From NCBI GenBank assembly GCA_026314275.1, contig CP111109.1, forward strand, positions 4,030,001 to 4,094,000: a stretch of DNA of 64,000 nt, in the 5' to 3' direction. The notes beneath the pieces are model-generated. The model did not search any database and was not told the DNA's origin. It saw only the letters and a list, made by a program, of their open reading frames with translations. A program made the position numbers and the translations under genes. Positions 25,796-37,476 of this stretch are shown here, one piece after another; the first letter of the stretch is position 1, and the number at the start of each line of letters is the position of its first letter. The DNA is from JAGOEY01 sp017997515. GTDB taxonomy: Bacteria; Pseudomonadota; Gammaproteobacteria; Burkholderiales; Burkholderiaceae_C.

Positions 25796-26314
25796 TTAAC
25801 CCGCCTTGACCATCAGATTGTTGTTGACCGTGGATACACCCTGTATGCCCTTGGCAATATCGGTGGCACGTTCTTTGGCCATGGTGGTGGGGGCAGTGCC
25901 GCTGAGGGTGACCACACCGGCCTTGGTATCCACGTCAATCTTGATGGCACTGAGGTCAGGGTCCTTCACCAAACCAGCCGACACCTGTGCGGTGATGGTG
26001 GTGTCGTCCACAACCCCCATGGCTTTGGCACCTGCGTTTTCGACAGAGGCCTGCACCTTGGGCATTTCGGCGTCCATCTTGTTTTTGGCCTGGTCCAGGG
26101 CTTGGGCCGCGTCTGTCTTGGCTTCGGCGGCAGCCTGTTCGGTTTTTGCCACGGCGGCGTCGAGCTTTTGGCCGATGGTGGACTGGTCGTTGACCTTTTC
26201 AGTGGCGGGCTTGTCACACGCGGCCAAGCCCAGCGCCAGCGCCGAGATAGACAACACCGTCAACGCGCGCATACGGATCGATGGCGGTGGGGTGTTGTGG
26301 TTTTTGTTTGACAT
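25796..26314 (-). CDS. BON-domain lipoprotein
   Basis: Predicted 172-residue envelope protein. The signal ends in ALALGLAAC, a lipobox. A long Ala/Lys/Gln-rich helix follows (about 45-105, likely coiled coil), then a C-terminal BON domain: DTTITAQVSAGLVKDPDLSAIKIDV, then TKAGVVTLSGTAPT. BON domains bind phospholipid or peptidoglycan surfaces; OsmY/DolP-like proteins help in envelope stress. The ATG at 26314 has GGAG upstream. Next to it is a CsbD-family gene, another stress protein. Confidence 0.88.
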   Translation of the reverse strand: MSNKNHNTPPPSIRMRALTVLSISALALGLAACDKPATEKVNDQSTIGQKLDAAVAKTEQAAAEAKTDAAQALDQAKNKMDAEMPKVQASVENAGAKAMGVVDDTTITAQVSAGLVKDPDLSAIKIDVDTKAGVVTLSGTAPTTMAKERATDIAKGIQGVSTVNNNLMVKAG

Positions 26315-26411
26315 GTTTATCTCCATGTATTGAGTTGTCTGAAGCTGCATGCAGTGCAAGCATTTGCAGCTTCAGATGACCGGCCTTTTAGCGTGGCTTG
26401 TTCAGTACGTT

Positions 26412-26609
26412 TTACAGCTTGTCAGCCGCGTCTTTCACGGTGTCCTTGACGTTTTCTTTCACGTCACCGTAGGTGGCCTGGGTTTTGCCGGACACCTGGT
26501 CCACAACACCTTCTTGGCGAAGGGATTCGTTGCCCGTGACCTTGCCAGCAACTTCCTTGATCTTGCCCTTGACCTGGTCAACGCGGCCTTCAACTTGATC
26601 CTTGTTCAT
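26412..26609 (-). CDS. CsbD-family stress-response protein
   Basis: Predicted 65 residues. The sequence MNKDQVEGRVDQVKGKIKEV and the repeated VKxxVKDxxDK pattern are diagnostic of the CsbD family of small hydrophilic, general-stress-induced proteins. The length is normal. AAGGAAGC precedes the start. It lies upstream of the BON-domain lipoprotein gene on the same strand, with 97 bases between, and the pair may be one stress unit. Confidence 0.9.
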   Translation of the reverse strand: MNKDQVEGRVDQVKGKIKEVAGKVTGNESLRQEGVVDQVSGKTQATYGDVKENVKDTVKDAADKL

Positions 26610-26822
26610 ACTGCTTCCTTTCGGTTGGTTAACGGCTTGTGGTGTATGGCTTGTTGCTGTTCAACTGCCATGGATGAACTGTAGATGCGGGCCTGTTTGC
26701 AGCGGGTCAGCAAGCACCGATAAGCGTGTAGGACAAACGGCGCACCGGGCCTGCGCGGCCGTCCGACACGGTGCATGGTGTGGTACGGTCATCGATTCCT
26801 TTACCCGTTCTTTGCCACTGCC

Positions 26823-28502
26823 ATGCGCAGCCCACTTCACCGCTTTTTCCCCTTCCTGGCCTGGCCTCGCCCCAGCCGCGAAACCCTGCGCAACGAACTG
26901 TGGGCGGGCCTGACCGTCGGCCTGATGCTGGTGCCCCAGGCTGTGGCTTACGCCCAGGTGGCGGGTATGCCGCTGGTAACGGGCATTTACGCGTCCCTGC
27001 TGCCTGCGTTGGTGGCGGTGCTGTGGAGTTCATCCACCCGCCTCGGGGTTGGGCCCACGGCGCTGACCAGCCTGTTTATTGGCGCATCCCTGGTCGGCCT
27101 GGCCGAGCCCGGCAGTGCACAGTGGGTGAGCCTGGCGGTGTGGCTGGCGCTGATGTCCGGGGCGCTGCAACTGCTGCTGGGGTTGGGGCGTTTTGGCTGG
27201 CTGCTGAACCTGGTGAGTTCACCAGTGATGGTGGGGTTCACCCAAGCGGCCGCCATCCTGATTCTGCTGTCGCAGATACCCGCATTCACAGGCCTGAGCG
27301 GGCCGCTGGGCAGTTTGCTGGAGCAGCCGCAGTTTCACCTGGCCAGCGCGGCGTTTGGCGTGGGCAGCCTGGCGTTGATGGTGCTGTCGCGGCGCTGGTG
27401 GCCCCATTTCCCGATGACCTTTGTGCTGGTGGCGGGCAGCGCCGCACTCAGTGCGTGGATGGGGTTTGAAGCCGACGGCGGGGCCGTGGTGGGCACCCTC
27501 CCCGCCGGGTTGCCTGCCTTTTATATGCCGCAGATGCTGCCGTGGTCTACCTTCAGCCAGCTGCTGTTGCCTGCGATGGTGATCACCTTGATGAGTTTTC
27601 TGGAGACTGCATCCAGTGCCAAGGTCGAGAACCAGCGCGGCGGCACGCAGTGGAATGAAAACCAGGACTTGATTGGCCAGGGCTTGGCCAAGATGGCATC
27701 GGGCTTCAGTGGTGCGTTCCCGACCAGTGCCTCGTTCTCACGCTCCGCCATCAACCTGTACGCGGGCGCCCGCACCGGCTGGGCCTCGTTGTTTGCCACG
27801 CTGGTGGTGCTGGTGGTGTTGCTGTGGCTGACCCCGGCGCTGCACCATGTGCCGCAGGCGGTGCTGGCAGCTGTGGTGATTGCTGCCGTGGTCAGCTTGG
27901 TGCGCCCGCAGGTCCTGCTGCGTTTGTGGCGTGTGTCACGGGTAGAAGCCTTGACCGGTGGTGCCACTTTTGTGTTGACACTGGCAACCGCTCCGCGCCT
28001 GTACTGGGGCGTGTTGGCAGGGTTGCTGATCAGCCTGAGCCACTTTTTGTACCAGCGGCTGCACCCGCGCATCATTGAAGTGGGCTTACACCCCGACGGC
28101 AGCCTGCGCGACCGCCACCTCTGGCATCTGCCACCGCTGGCACCCCAGCTTTATGCACTGCGTATGGATGCGGAACTGGACTTTGCCTCGGCCAGCGCGT
28201 TGGAGCGGGCGGTGGTGGACCATATGGCACGGAACCCGGCGGTCAAACACGTGTGCCTGTTTGCCCAGCCCATCAACCGCATGGATGTGACGGGGGTGGA
28301 AACCTTCGGCAAGATCCACCAGTTCCTGCGTGAGCGCGGTGCCACGCTGCATGTCAGCGGGCTCAAGCTCCCTGTGGACCGCATGCTGCGGCGGGCAGGG
28401 GAACTGTCCCCCTCCCCCACACTGCACCTGTACCGCACCGATCTGGAAGCGCTGGCAGCCTTGCAGATGCTGAACCAGCAAGACACCGAATACCACATCT
28501 GA
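26823..28502 (+). CDS. SulP-family inorganic anion transporter
   Basis: Predicted 559-residue inner-membrane transporter. The N-terminal part has about 12 helices with the SulP signature GLTVGLMLVPQAVAYAQVAGMPLVTGIYASLLPALV. The C-terminal 110 residues form a STAS domain (YALRMDAELDFASASALERAV, then RMDVTGVETF). Candidate substrates are sulfate, bicarbonate or dicarboxylates; sequence does not decide. The ATG at 26823 starts right before the conserved N-terminus. No obvious partner gene is adjacent. Confidence 0.92.
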   Translation: MRSPLHRFFPFLAWPRPSRETLRNELWAGLTVGLMLVPQAVAYAQVAGMPLVTGIYASLLPALVAVLWSSSTRLGVGPTALTSLFIGASLVGLAEPGSAQWVSLAVWLALMSGALQLLLGLGRFGWLLNLVSSPVMVGFTQAAAILILLSQIPAFTGLSGPLGSLLEQPQFHLASAAFGVGSLALMVLSRRWWPHFPMTFVLVAGSAALSAWMGFEADGGAVVGTLPAGLPAFYMPQMLPWSTFSQLLLPAMVITLMSFLETASSAKVENQRGGTQWNENQDLIGQGLAKMASGFSGAFPTSASFSRSAINLYAGARTGWASLFATLVVLVVLLWLTPALHHVPQAVLAAVVIAAVVSLVRPQVLLRLWRVSRVEALTGGATFVLTLATAPRLYWGVLAGLLISLSHFLYQRLHPRIIEVGLHPDGSLRDRHLWHLPPLAPQLYALRMDAELDFASASALERAVVDHMARNPAVKHVCLFAQPINRMDVTGVETFGKIHQFLRERGATLHVSGLKLPVDRMLRRAGELSPSPTLHLYRTDLEALAALQMLNQQDTEYHI

Positions 28503-28592
28503 GAGGCGGAAAGCCTTTCGTCAGATCTAACAGTGCAAAGTGCGAGGCACAAGCACCCTTCCAGCAAACACCGTCGAACCGGCTTAGCCGGG

Positions 28593-28659
28593 CGACTGGT
28601 GTTGCCCCCTGCAAGGGGGGCGGCTTTTACACGCAGTGAAAAGCCAACGGGGGTGAGCC
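28593..28659. repeat. Family B dispersed repeat
   Basis: GACTGGTGTTGCCCCCTGCA is followed by a G-run and ends in AACGGGGGTGAGCC. The same architecture occurs at 37421 and 54479. It includes a hairpin GCCCCCTGCAAGGGGGC and fills the gap between the convergent SulP and phosphoribosyltransferase genes. Confidence 0.65.
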
Positions 28660-29183
28660 TACACCTTCCACTTTTCGAGCAGCTTCTCGGGGCCCATGGT
28701 GTCGTAGCCCTCGAAGGGCTGGTGAATCCACGGGTTGGTGGCGAGAAACTCCACCGAATAGTCGGCCGTGAAGGTGGACACGGCCTTGGTCCAGATGACC
28801 GCACTGCGCAGCTCGGTGATGGGCTGGTAGTTGGTCTTCAGCATCTTGATGACGGCGTTCAGCGTGTGGCCCGAGTCGGCCAGGTCATCCACCAGCAGTA
28901 CGCGGCCCGCGATTTCACCCTTGGGGGTGGTGATAAAACGCGCAATGTCGAGGTTGCCCTGCACCGTGCCGCCGTCGGAGCGGTAGGAGCTGGTGGACAT
29001 GATGGCCAGCGGCTTGTTGAAGATGCGGCTCAGCATGTCGCCCGGGCGCATGCCCCCCCGCGCCAGGCACAGGATGTTGTCGAACTCCCACCCCGACTGG
29101 TGCACCTTGATGGCCAGCTTTTCGATGAGGTTGTGGTACTCGTCGTAGCTCACGTACAGGTGTTTTCCGTCTTCGGTCAGCAT
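28659..29183 (-). CDS. Phosphoribosyltransferase (purine salvage type)
   Basis: Predicted 174-residue type I phosphoribosyltransferase. The PRPP-binding loop is VLLVDDLADSGHT. The N-terminal part YVSYDEYHNLIEKLAIKVH and GWEFDNILCLARGGMRPGDML are typical of hypoxanthine/xanthine-like enzymes. It would convert a purine base and PRPP into the nucleotide. Its position downstream of purA on the same strand supports a purine role. The start ATG has GGAG upstream; that Shine-Dalgarno lies at the edge of a family A repeat copy. Confidence 0.88.
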   Translation of the reverse strand: MLTEDGKHLYVSYDEYHNLIEKLAIKVHQSGWEFDNILCLARGGMRPGDMLSRIFNKPLAIMSTSSYRSDGGTVQGNLDIARFITTPKGEIAGRVLLVDDLADSGHTLNAVIKMLKTNYQPITELRSAVIWTKAVSTFTADYSVEFLATNPWIHQPFEGYDTMGPEKLLEKWKV

Positions 29184-29192
29184 GGGGTTACT

Positions 29193-29244
29193 CCTGAATT
29201 AATAGCTGCCTGCGCACAGCCAGCGGGCGCTAGAGGCCTATTTG
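29193..29244. repeat. Family A dispersed repeat
   Basis: CTGAATTAATAGCTGCCTGC, GCGCACAGC, then CGGGCGCTAGAGGCCTATTT. It lies between purA and the phosphoribosyltransferase gene; its edge touches the ribosome-binding site of the latter. Confidence 0.75.
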
Positions 29245-29271
29245 ACATGTAAATATGGTGCCCGCAGGGCA

Positions 29272-31777
<2,506 letters not shown>

Positions 31778-31834
31778 GTATTTTGGGGACGCTGTTAAAA
31801 ACCGGATTTTACCGGGCTGCGCGGGGCAAATGTC

Positions 31835-32023
31835 TCAGGACACGGCCCAAAGCAGCAAAAGACCGGCCACGATGGTCACCAGGCCAAAGAACCTGATCTG
31901 CCCATCGTTGAGCTGCAGCAGCTGTGTAAACATGCGCCGCCACCCGCCGGGAGAGATAAAAGGCAACAAGCCCTCGGCCACCAGGACGAGGGCCAGTGCA
32001 GCCCACAGTGTTGAACCATCCAC
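31835..32023 (-). CDS. DUF2065 small membrane protein
   Basis: Predicted 62 residues with two hydrophobic helices (LWAALALVLVAEGLLPFI and FFGLVTIVAGLLLLWAV) joined by a basic loop, SPGGWRRMFTQL. This is the DUF2065 (YjeT-like) family, regularly encoded just downstream of hflC, as here. The function is unknown; genomic context ties it to the HflKC membrane complex. The start is a GTG. Confidence 0.88.
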   Translation of the reverse strand: MDGSTLWAALALVLVAEGLLPFISPGGWRRMFTQLLQLNDGQIRFFGLVTIVAGLLLLWAVS

Positions 32024-32043
32024 AGGTTCAAACCGTTGTGGTC

Positions 32044-32955
32044 TTACTTCTTGGCAGGAGCAGCACCCAGGGCACTGCCGTTGCCACGGAAGGACTTGAA
32101 GAAATCAGACGATGACGGGTCAAGCACCATCACATCACTCTTTTTGTTGAAGCTGGCGCGGTAGGCATCAAGACTGCGGTAGAACTGTGCAAACTGCGGG
32201 TCACGGCCAAAAGCTTCCGAGAACGACTGGGCCGCCTGGGCATCACCCTCACCCTTCACCTTCTGGGCATCACGGTAGGCATTGGCCAGAATCACTTCGC
32301 GCTGGCGATCAGCGTCGGCGCGGATCTTTTCACCTTCGGCAGCACCCGTGGAGCGCAGCTCGTTGGCCACCCGTTTACGCTCGGCTTCCATGCGGCGGTA
32401 CACCGACTCGGTGATGGCCTCCACATAGTCCACACGCGTGATACGCACGTCCACGATCTCGACACCCCAGGGCTTGTTGCCCGCGGTGACGATCTCCTGT
32501 ACTTCACGCTTCACGTCGGCCATGAGGGCTTCGCGCTTTGCGGACAACAACTCGCTGACGGTGCGGCGGTTGATTTCTTCCTGGAACGCGTTACGCACCA
32601 CCCGGTTCAGCTGGTTGGCACCGGCACTTTCGTCCAGTCCCACGTTACGGATGTACTGCGATGGATCGGTGATGCGCCAGCGCACAAACCAGTCGATCAC
32701 CACACGCTGTTTTTCCGCCGTAAGCATGGGCTCGGAATCGGCGCTTTCCAGCGTCAACAGGCGCTTGTCGATGTAAGTGACGTTCTGGAACGGCGGCGGC
32801 ATCTTGAAGTTGAGGCCGGGCTCGGTGATCACGTCCTTGATCTGGCCCAACTGGTACACCACGCCAAACTGGCGCTGGTCCACCACAAACAACATGGAGC
32901 TCAGCAGTGCAAGCACCACCAGCACGGACGAGGCAATAAAACCAACTCTGTTCAC
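32044..32955 (-). CDS. hflC: HflC, modulator of FtsH protease
   Basis: Predicted 303-residue membrane protein of the SPFH/prohibitin family. One N-terminal transmembrane helix (GFIASSVLVVLALLSSMLFV) precedes the band-7 domain and a long coiled coil rich in Glu/Arg (AERKRVANELRSTGAAEG). With HflK it forms the large cage around FtsH in the inner membrane. The GTG at 32955 follows TAGGAG at good distance. hflK is directly upstream, 10 bases apart. Confidence 0.95.
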   Translation of the reverse strand: MNRVGFIASSVLVVLALLSSMLFVVDQRQFGVVYQLGQIKDVITEPGLNFKMPPPFQNVTYIDKRLLTLESADSEPMLTAEKQRVVIDWFVRWRITDPSQYIRNVGLDESAGANQLNRVVRNAFQEEINRRTVSELLSAKREALMADVKREVQEIVTAGNKPWGVEIVDVRITRVDYVEAITESVYRRMEAERKRVANELRSTGAAEGEKIRADADRQREVILANAYRDAQKVKGEGDAQAAQSFSEAFGRDPQFAQFYRSLDAYRASFNKKSDVMVLDPSSSDFFKSFRGNGSALGAAPAKK

Positions 32956-32965
32956 GTTCGGACTC

Positions 32966-34324
32966 CTAACGTATGTCGCGTTCGCGCGTACGCGCGGAAT
33001 CCCGGGCACGGGAGTCGGCGGCTGCAGCAGCCGCAGGCACTACAGGGACGACCGGGGCAGCGGCAGCATCGCCCCCGGCCACAGCAGAAGTGCCTGTGAG
33101 TTGCATGATCTTGTCGAGTGGCAAGTGCAGCAGATTGGCACCACCCTTGGAGTCAATCAACACCTTGGACACGTTGCTGAACACCTGTTGCATGGTCTCC
33201 AGGTACATCCGGTCGCGGGTGACCTGGGGTGCCTTCTGGTATTCGGCCAGCACGGAACGGAAACGCTGCGAATCACCCTCTGCCTGCGCCACGATACGGG
33301 CACGGTAGGCTTCCGACTCTTCACGCAGACGGGCAGCCGCACCTGCCGCACGTGGAATCACGTCGTTGGCATAGGCTTCGGCTTCGTTGCGGGCGCGTTC
33401 TCGCTCCTGACCGGCCTTCAGCACATCGTCAAATGCGGCCTGCACCTGTTCGGGCGGGCGTACACCAGTTTGCTGCAGGTTGATGCCCACCACTTCAATA
33501 CCGACCTTGTAGCGGTCCAGCATGGTTTGCATCAGGGTGCGCACGCGGGGTGCGATCTGGTCGCGTTCTTCGGCCAATGCCGCACTCATACGCATGTTGC
33601 CAACCACTTCACGCACAGCGGTTTCAGCAGCTTGCACCACGGCACCGCCGGGGTCTTTGCTCTCAAACAGGTAGGCGCGTGCATCGTTCAGGCGGTACTG
33701 CACGGCAAACTTGATTTCAACGATGTTTTCATCGGCCGTCAGCATGGCCGACTCGCGCAGGCCGGTGGCCTTAATGACGTTGTCACGGCCCACGTCCACC
33801 GCGCGGATCTGGGTCACAAACACCAGCTCATGGCGCTGTACGGGGTATGGCAGACGCCAGTTGAAACCCGCACCCACCGTGGCTTTGTAGCGGCCAAACT
33901 GGGTAATAACAGCCTGCTGGCCTTCCTGCACGATAAAGAAGCCGGTGCCCAGCCAGATCAGCACAGCAACCAGGGCGATCAGGCCCAGGCCGTAACCAGC
34001 GTTTTTCATGTCGGGCTGAAAACCACCACCGCCGCCATTAGAGCCGCCGTTGTTGCGGCCGCCATTTTTATTGCCGCCAAAAAGGCCGCTCAGCTTGCGG
34101 TTGAAATCACGCCAGAGTTCGTCGAGATCCGGTGGCCCCTGGTTGCCACGCCCGCGGTTGTCCTGCGGAGCGCGGGGTTTGTCTTCTGGCTTGGGAGCGT
34201 CGGGTTTGACGTCCGTCGCGCCGTTGTCATCACCACGGCCCCAGCGGGGATCGTTCAGCGAGAACATCCCGCGGATACGCTCCGGAATGGCGGCCCAGCG
34301 GACGGCCCGTAAATTAAGGTTCAT
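32966..34324 (-). CDS. hflK: HflK, modulator of FtsH protease
   Basis: Predicted 452-residue partner of HflC. The N-terminal 110 residues are Asp/Pro/Gly/Asn-rich and soluble, including a GGNKNGGRNNGG stretch. Then come one transmembrane helix (GLGLIALVAVLIWLGTGFFIV), a band-7 domain and a coiled coil. The C-terminal tail is Ala/Val/Pro-rich, then Arg/Asp-rich. The ATG at 34324 opens MNLNLRAVRWAAIPERIRGM. hflX lies 42 bases upstream on the same strand. Confidence 0.95.
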   Translation of the reverse strand: MNLNLRAVRWAAIPERIRGMFSLNDPRWGRGDDNGATDVKPDAPKPEDKPRAPQDNRGRGNQGPPDLDELWRDFNRKLSGLFGGNKNGGRNNGGSNGGGGGFQPDMKNAGYGLGLIALVAVLIWLGTGFFIVQEGQQAVITQFGRYKATVGAGFNWRLPYPVQRHELVFVTQIRAVDVGRDNVIKATGLRESAMLTADENIVEIKFAVQYRLNDARAYLFESKDPGGAVVQAAETAVREVVGNMRMSAALAEERDQIAPRVRTLMQTMLDRYKVGIEVVGINLQQTGVRPPEQVQAAFDDVLKAGQERERARNEAEAYANDVIPRAAGAAARLREESEAYRARIVAQAEGDSQRFRSVLAEYQKAPQVTRDRMYLETMQQVFSNVSKVLIDSKGGANLLHLPLDKIMQLTGTSAVAGGDAAAAPVVPVVPAAAAAADSRARDSARTRERDIR

Positions 34325-34366
34325 TCGGCATTCTCTTTTTGTCTGTCCTGCAGGGATTGTGCCCAA

Positions 34367-35548
34367 TCAGGTCTGCGTTTCGTCGAATTCAGGTGTGTCG
34401 TCCGGGGTTATCGCGGTCTCTTGCAAACTACGCGTTGCGGCATGGGCAAGCTGCTCACGCAGGGCTGGCAGACCCTCACCACCCCGTGCACTCACAAAAA
34501 GACGCGGCACCTGCTCACCATCCAGCGCATACGTGTCCTGCAGATGGACAGGCCACAGCTCTTTTTCAAGGGCATCGAGTTTGTTGAATACAAGAATTTG
34601 CGGTACAGCACCGGCACCAATCTCACCCAGCACCCGCTGCACCTCCCCGATCTGCTCGGGGTAATTCGGGTTGGCGGCATCCACCACGTGGATCAACAGG
34701 TCGGCATCCACGGCTTCCTGCAGCGTGGCTTCGAAGGCATCAATGAGGCCGTGCGGCAGGTCACGGATAAAACCCACCGTGTCCGACAAGGACACGGAGC
34801 GATTGGCCTCACCCAGGTACAACTGGCGGGTTGTCGTGTCCAGCGTGGCAAACAACTGGTCGGCGGCATATGCGCGCGCTTTGACCAGTGCATTGAACAG
34901 GGTGGACTTGCCCGCGTTGGTGTAGCCCACCAGTGAAATATTGAAGGTATCGCGGCGCTCGCGTTGCCGGCGCTGGGTCTGGCGCTGCTTCTTGACCTTG
35001 TGCAGGCGCTCCTTGGTGCGTTTGATCGACTCTCCGATCATGCGGCGGTCCAGCTCGATTTGTTTTTCACCCGGGCCGCCGCGCATCCCGATGCCCCCAC
35101 TTTGCCGCTCCAGATGGGACCAGCGTCGCACCAGCCGGGTGCTGATGTACTGCAGGCGCGCCAACTCCACCTGCAACTTGCCTTCATGGCTGCGGGCGCG
35201 TTGGGCAAAAATCTGGAGGATCAGCAAGGTCCTGTCGTTGACAGGCAACTCCATGTGGCGCTCAAGGTTGCGCTGCTGTGCCGGGCTCAGCGACTGGTCG
35301 AAAAGAATTTCAACCGCGCCATGTTGCTCGGCCAGAAAACGGATTTCATCCGCCTTGCCGCTGCCGACAAAAAGCGCAGCATCAGGTGCCCTGCGTTTAC
35401 AAACCACACGTGCCACAGGCGTAAGGCCTGCTGTTTGGGCGAGCAGGCCGAGTTCTTCCAGTCCGCCATCAAAATGAGGCAAACCCAGGTCTACACCCAC
35501 GAGGACAACGGGGGTGTAGGGAGTGGCAGGCGAATCAGGGGAACTCAA
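34367..35548 (-). CDS. hflX: GTPase HflX
   Basis: Predicted 393-residue ribosome-associated GTPase, which helps split stalled ribosomes. The N-terminal HflX domain is followed by a Gly-rich linker (SGGIGMRGGPGEKQIELDRR). The G domain shows G1 GYTNAGKST, G3 DTVGF and G4 NKLD. The start TTG at 35548 has no obvious Shine-Dalgarno. A 12-base direct repeat (AGGCGAATCAGG at 35528-35539 and 35551-35562) straddles it. The order hfq-hflX-hflK-hflC is the classical one. Confidence 0.95.
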   Translation of the reverse strand: MSSPDSPATPYTPVVLVGVDLGLPHFDGGLEELGLLAQTAGLTPVARVVCKRRAPDAALFVGSGKADEIRFLAEQHGAVEILFDQSLSPAQQRNLERHMELPVNDRTLLILQIFAQRARSHEGKLQVELARLQYISTRLVRRWSHLERQSGGIGMRGGPGEKQIELDRRMIGESIKRTKERLHKVKKQRQTQRRQRERRDTFNISLVGYTNAGKSTLFNALVKARAYAADQLFATLDTTTRQLYLGEANRSVSLSDTVGFIRDLPHGLIDAFEATLQEAVDADLLIHVVDAANPNYPEQIGEVQRVLGEIGAGAVPQILVFNKLDALEKELWPVHLQDTYALDGEQVPRLFVSARGGEGLPALREQLAHAATRSLQETAITPDDTPEFDETQT

Positions 35549-35573
35549 GTAGGCGAATCAGGTTTCAGCGCCG

Positions 35574-35589
35574 GCCCGCACAAGCGGGC
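35574..35589 (-). other. Hairpin between hfq and hflX
   Basis: GCCCGC, a four-base loop and GCGGGC lie in the 54-base hfq-hflX gap. There is no T-run after it, so it may be an mRNA processing or partial termination site. Confidence 0.4.
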
Positions 35590-35602
35590 TTCGGCTTGCC
35601 AG

Positions 35603-35857
35603 TCAGGCGGCAGGGACGTCAGCGTCAGAGCCTTCGGACGTCGAGAAATTCACGGCGCGGCCGGGAACAATGGTCGAAATGGCGTGTTTGTAGACCATCT
35701 GCGTCACGGTATTGCGCAGCAGGACGACGTACTGGTCAAAGGATTCAATCTGCCCTTGCAGCTTGATGCCATTGACGAGGTAAATCGACACTGGCACATG
35801 CTCCCGACGCAAAGCGTTGAGGAAAGGGTCTTGAAGAAGTTGGCTTTTGTTGCTCAC
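35603..35857 (-). CDS. hfq: RNA chaperone Hfq
   Basis: Predicted 84 residues from the GTG at 35857, which follows CGGAGAATATC. The Sm1 motif ([21 protein letters not shown]) and the Sm2 motif ([11 protein letters not shown]) are complete. It forms a hexamer that pairs small RNAs with mRNAs. The C-terminal tail is short ([15 protein letters not shown]). An in-frame ATG at 35875 would add six residues but lacks the good ribosome-binding site. Confidence 0.97.
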   Translation of the reverse strand: MSNKSQLLQDPFLNALRREHVPVSIYLVNGIKLQGQIESFDQYVVLLRNTVTQMVYKHAISTIVPGRAVNFSTSEGSDADVPAA

Positions 35858-35982
35858 GATATTCTCCGTGTTCAAGAATGTTGTTGTAAAACGTCACCTT
35901 ACCACAGCAACCATGCTGCACCCGCACAAAGTGCTTATAACCGGGGCAAACAAGGGAATAAGGCGGGAATGGGTGGCCTCTG

Positions 35983-37326
35983 TTACGACGTGCCGCGGTC
36001 GGCGTAAGGGTTGGCCGATGTTTTCATCTGGATTCGCAGGGGGGTTCCCACCAGATTGAACTCTTTGCGGAAGCGCCCTTCCAGGAACCGCTTGTAGGCT
36101 TCGGTGACGTGTTCCAGCGAATTGCCGTGCACGATGATCACCGGTGGGTTCATGCCGCCCTGGTGGGCGTACCGCAGCTTGGGGCGGAACATGCCGCTGC
36201 GCTGCGGGCTCTGAAACTGCACCGCCTCCAGCAGTAAACGGGTCAACACAGGTGTGGACATCTTGCAGGTGGCCGCACGGTGGGCTTGCGTGATGGACGC
36301 CCAGAGCGGCCCCAGCCCCAGCCGCTTCTTGGCCGAAATAAAGTGCACTGCCGCAAATTTCAGGAACGGCAGACGGGTTTCGATGGAGCGCTGCACCAGC
36401 TCGCGCTGGTAAGCATCCACCGCATCCCATTTGTTGACGGCCACCACCACGGCACGGCCGCTTTCCAGAATAAACCCGGCAATGTGGGCATCCTGGTCGG
36501 TGACGCCCTGCTCTGCGTCCAGCAGCAGCAACACCACATTGGCGGACTCGATGGCCTGCAGGGTTTTAACCACCGAGAATTTTTCGATGGCTTCAAAAAC
36601 CTTGCCTTTGCGGCGCAGGCCCGCCGTGTCGATCAACTCGAACTTCTGGCCATCGTGCTCGAACGGCACAGTGATCGCGTCACGTGTGGTGCCCGGCATG
36701 TCAAACGCCACCAGGCGCTCCTCACCCAGCCAGGTGTTGATCAGTGTGGACTTGCCCACGTTGGGACGGCCAGCCACAGCAAGTTTGGTGGTGCCCGCAT
36801 CTTCCGCCGCCGCCTCCAGGTCAGGATCGGGCAGATGCAGCGGGGCCAGCGCCAGGTCCACAAGGCTGCGGATACCCTGGCCGTGGGCGGCAGACACGGG
36901 ATGCACCTGGCCAAAGCCCAGCTCGAAAAACTCGACCAGTTGGGCCCCCTCTTTCATGCCTTCGGCCTTGTTGGCCACGAGTACACAGGGTTTGCCCAGA
37001 CGGCGCAGGTACTTGGCAATGTCGTGGTCCTGCGCGGACATCCCCGCGCGGGCATCCACCACAAAAATGACCACATCGGCTTCAGCCACCGCCTGCTGGG
37101 TTTGTTTGGCCATCTCCTTGAAGATGCCACTGGCAGCGTCCGGCTCAAAACCACCGGTATCGATAACGATGTATTCGTGTTTGCCTTGTTTGCCACTTCC
37201 GTAATGGCGGTCCCGCGTCAAACCGGCAAAGTCGGCAACGATGGCGTCGCGCGACTTCGTCAGCCGGTTAAAAAGCGTCGATTTACCGACATTGGGGCGC
37301 CCGACAAGGGCAATCACTGGCTTCAT
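35983..37326 (-). CDS. der: Ribosome biogenesis GTPase Der (EngA)
   Basis: Predicted 447-residue GTPase with two tandem G domains. Each has a [10 protein letters not shown]1 box, near residues 8 and 185. DTAGL in the second copy and NKWD are visible. The C-terminal KH-like domain ends in NPYADRGTS. It acts in 50S ribosome assembly. The length is normal. It lies between bamB and hfq on the same strand, as in other Betaproteobacteria. Confidence 0.97.
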   Translation of the reverse strand: MKPVIALVGRPNVGKSTLFNRLTKSRDAIVADFAGLTRDRHYGSGKQGKHEYIVIDTGGFEPDAASGIFKEMAKQTQQAVAEADVVIFVVDARAGMSAQDHDIAKYLRRLGKPCVLVANKAEGMKEGAQLVEFFELGFGQVHPVSAAHGQGIRSLVDLALAPLHLPDPDLEAAAEDAGTTKLAVAGRPNVGKSTLINTWLGEERLVAFDMPGTTRDAITVPFEHDGQKFELIDTAGLRRKGKVFEAIEKFSVVKTLQAIESANVVLLLLDAEQGVTDQDAHIAGFILESGRAVVVAVNKWDAVDAYQRELVQRSIETRLPFLKFAAVHFISAKKRLGLGPLWASITQAHRAATCKMSTPVLTRLLLEAVQFQSPQRSGMFRPKLRYAHQGGMNPPVIIVHGNSLEHVTEAYKRFLEGRFRKEFNLVGTPLRIQMKTSANPYADRGTS

Positions 37327-37420
37327 GGATTCTTTTCAATTGTTCATAGCGCTGTTCGCCAGCCCATGGAACAGGGCGCTACCCATTCCAGGGATACCGT
37401 GGATCTGGCTATGCCAGGCC

Positions 37421-37469
37421 GCTGGTATCGCCCCCTTGAGGGGGAAGCGCCGCAGGCGCTACGGGGGTG
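37421..37469. repeat. Family B dispersed repeat
   Basis: GCTGGTATCGCCCCCTTGAG, then GGGGAAGCGCCGCAGGCGCT and ACGGGGGTG. It lies in the bamB-der gap and contains two hairpins: CCCCCTTGAGGGGG and AGCGCCGCAGGCGCT. Confidence 0.7.
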
Positions 37470-37476
37470 TTCAAAA

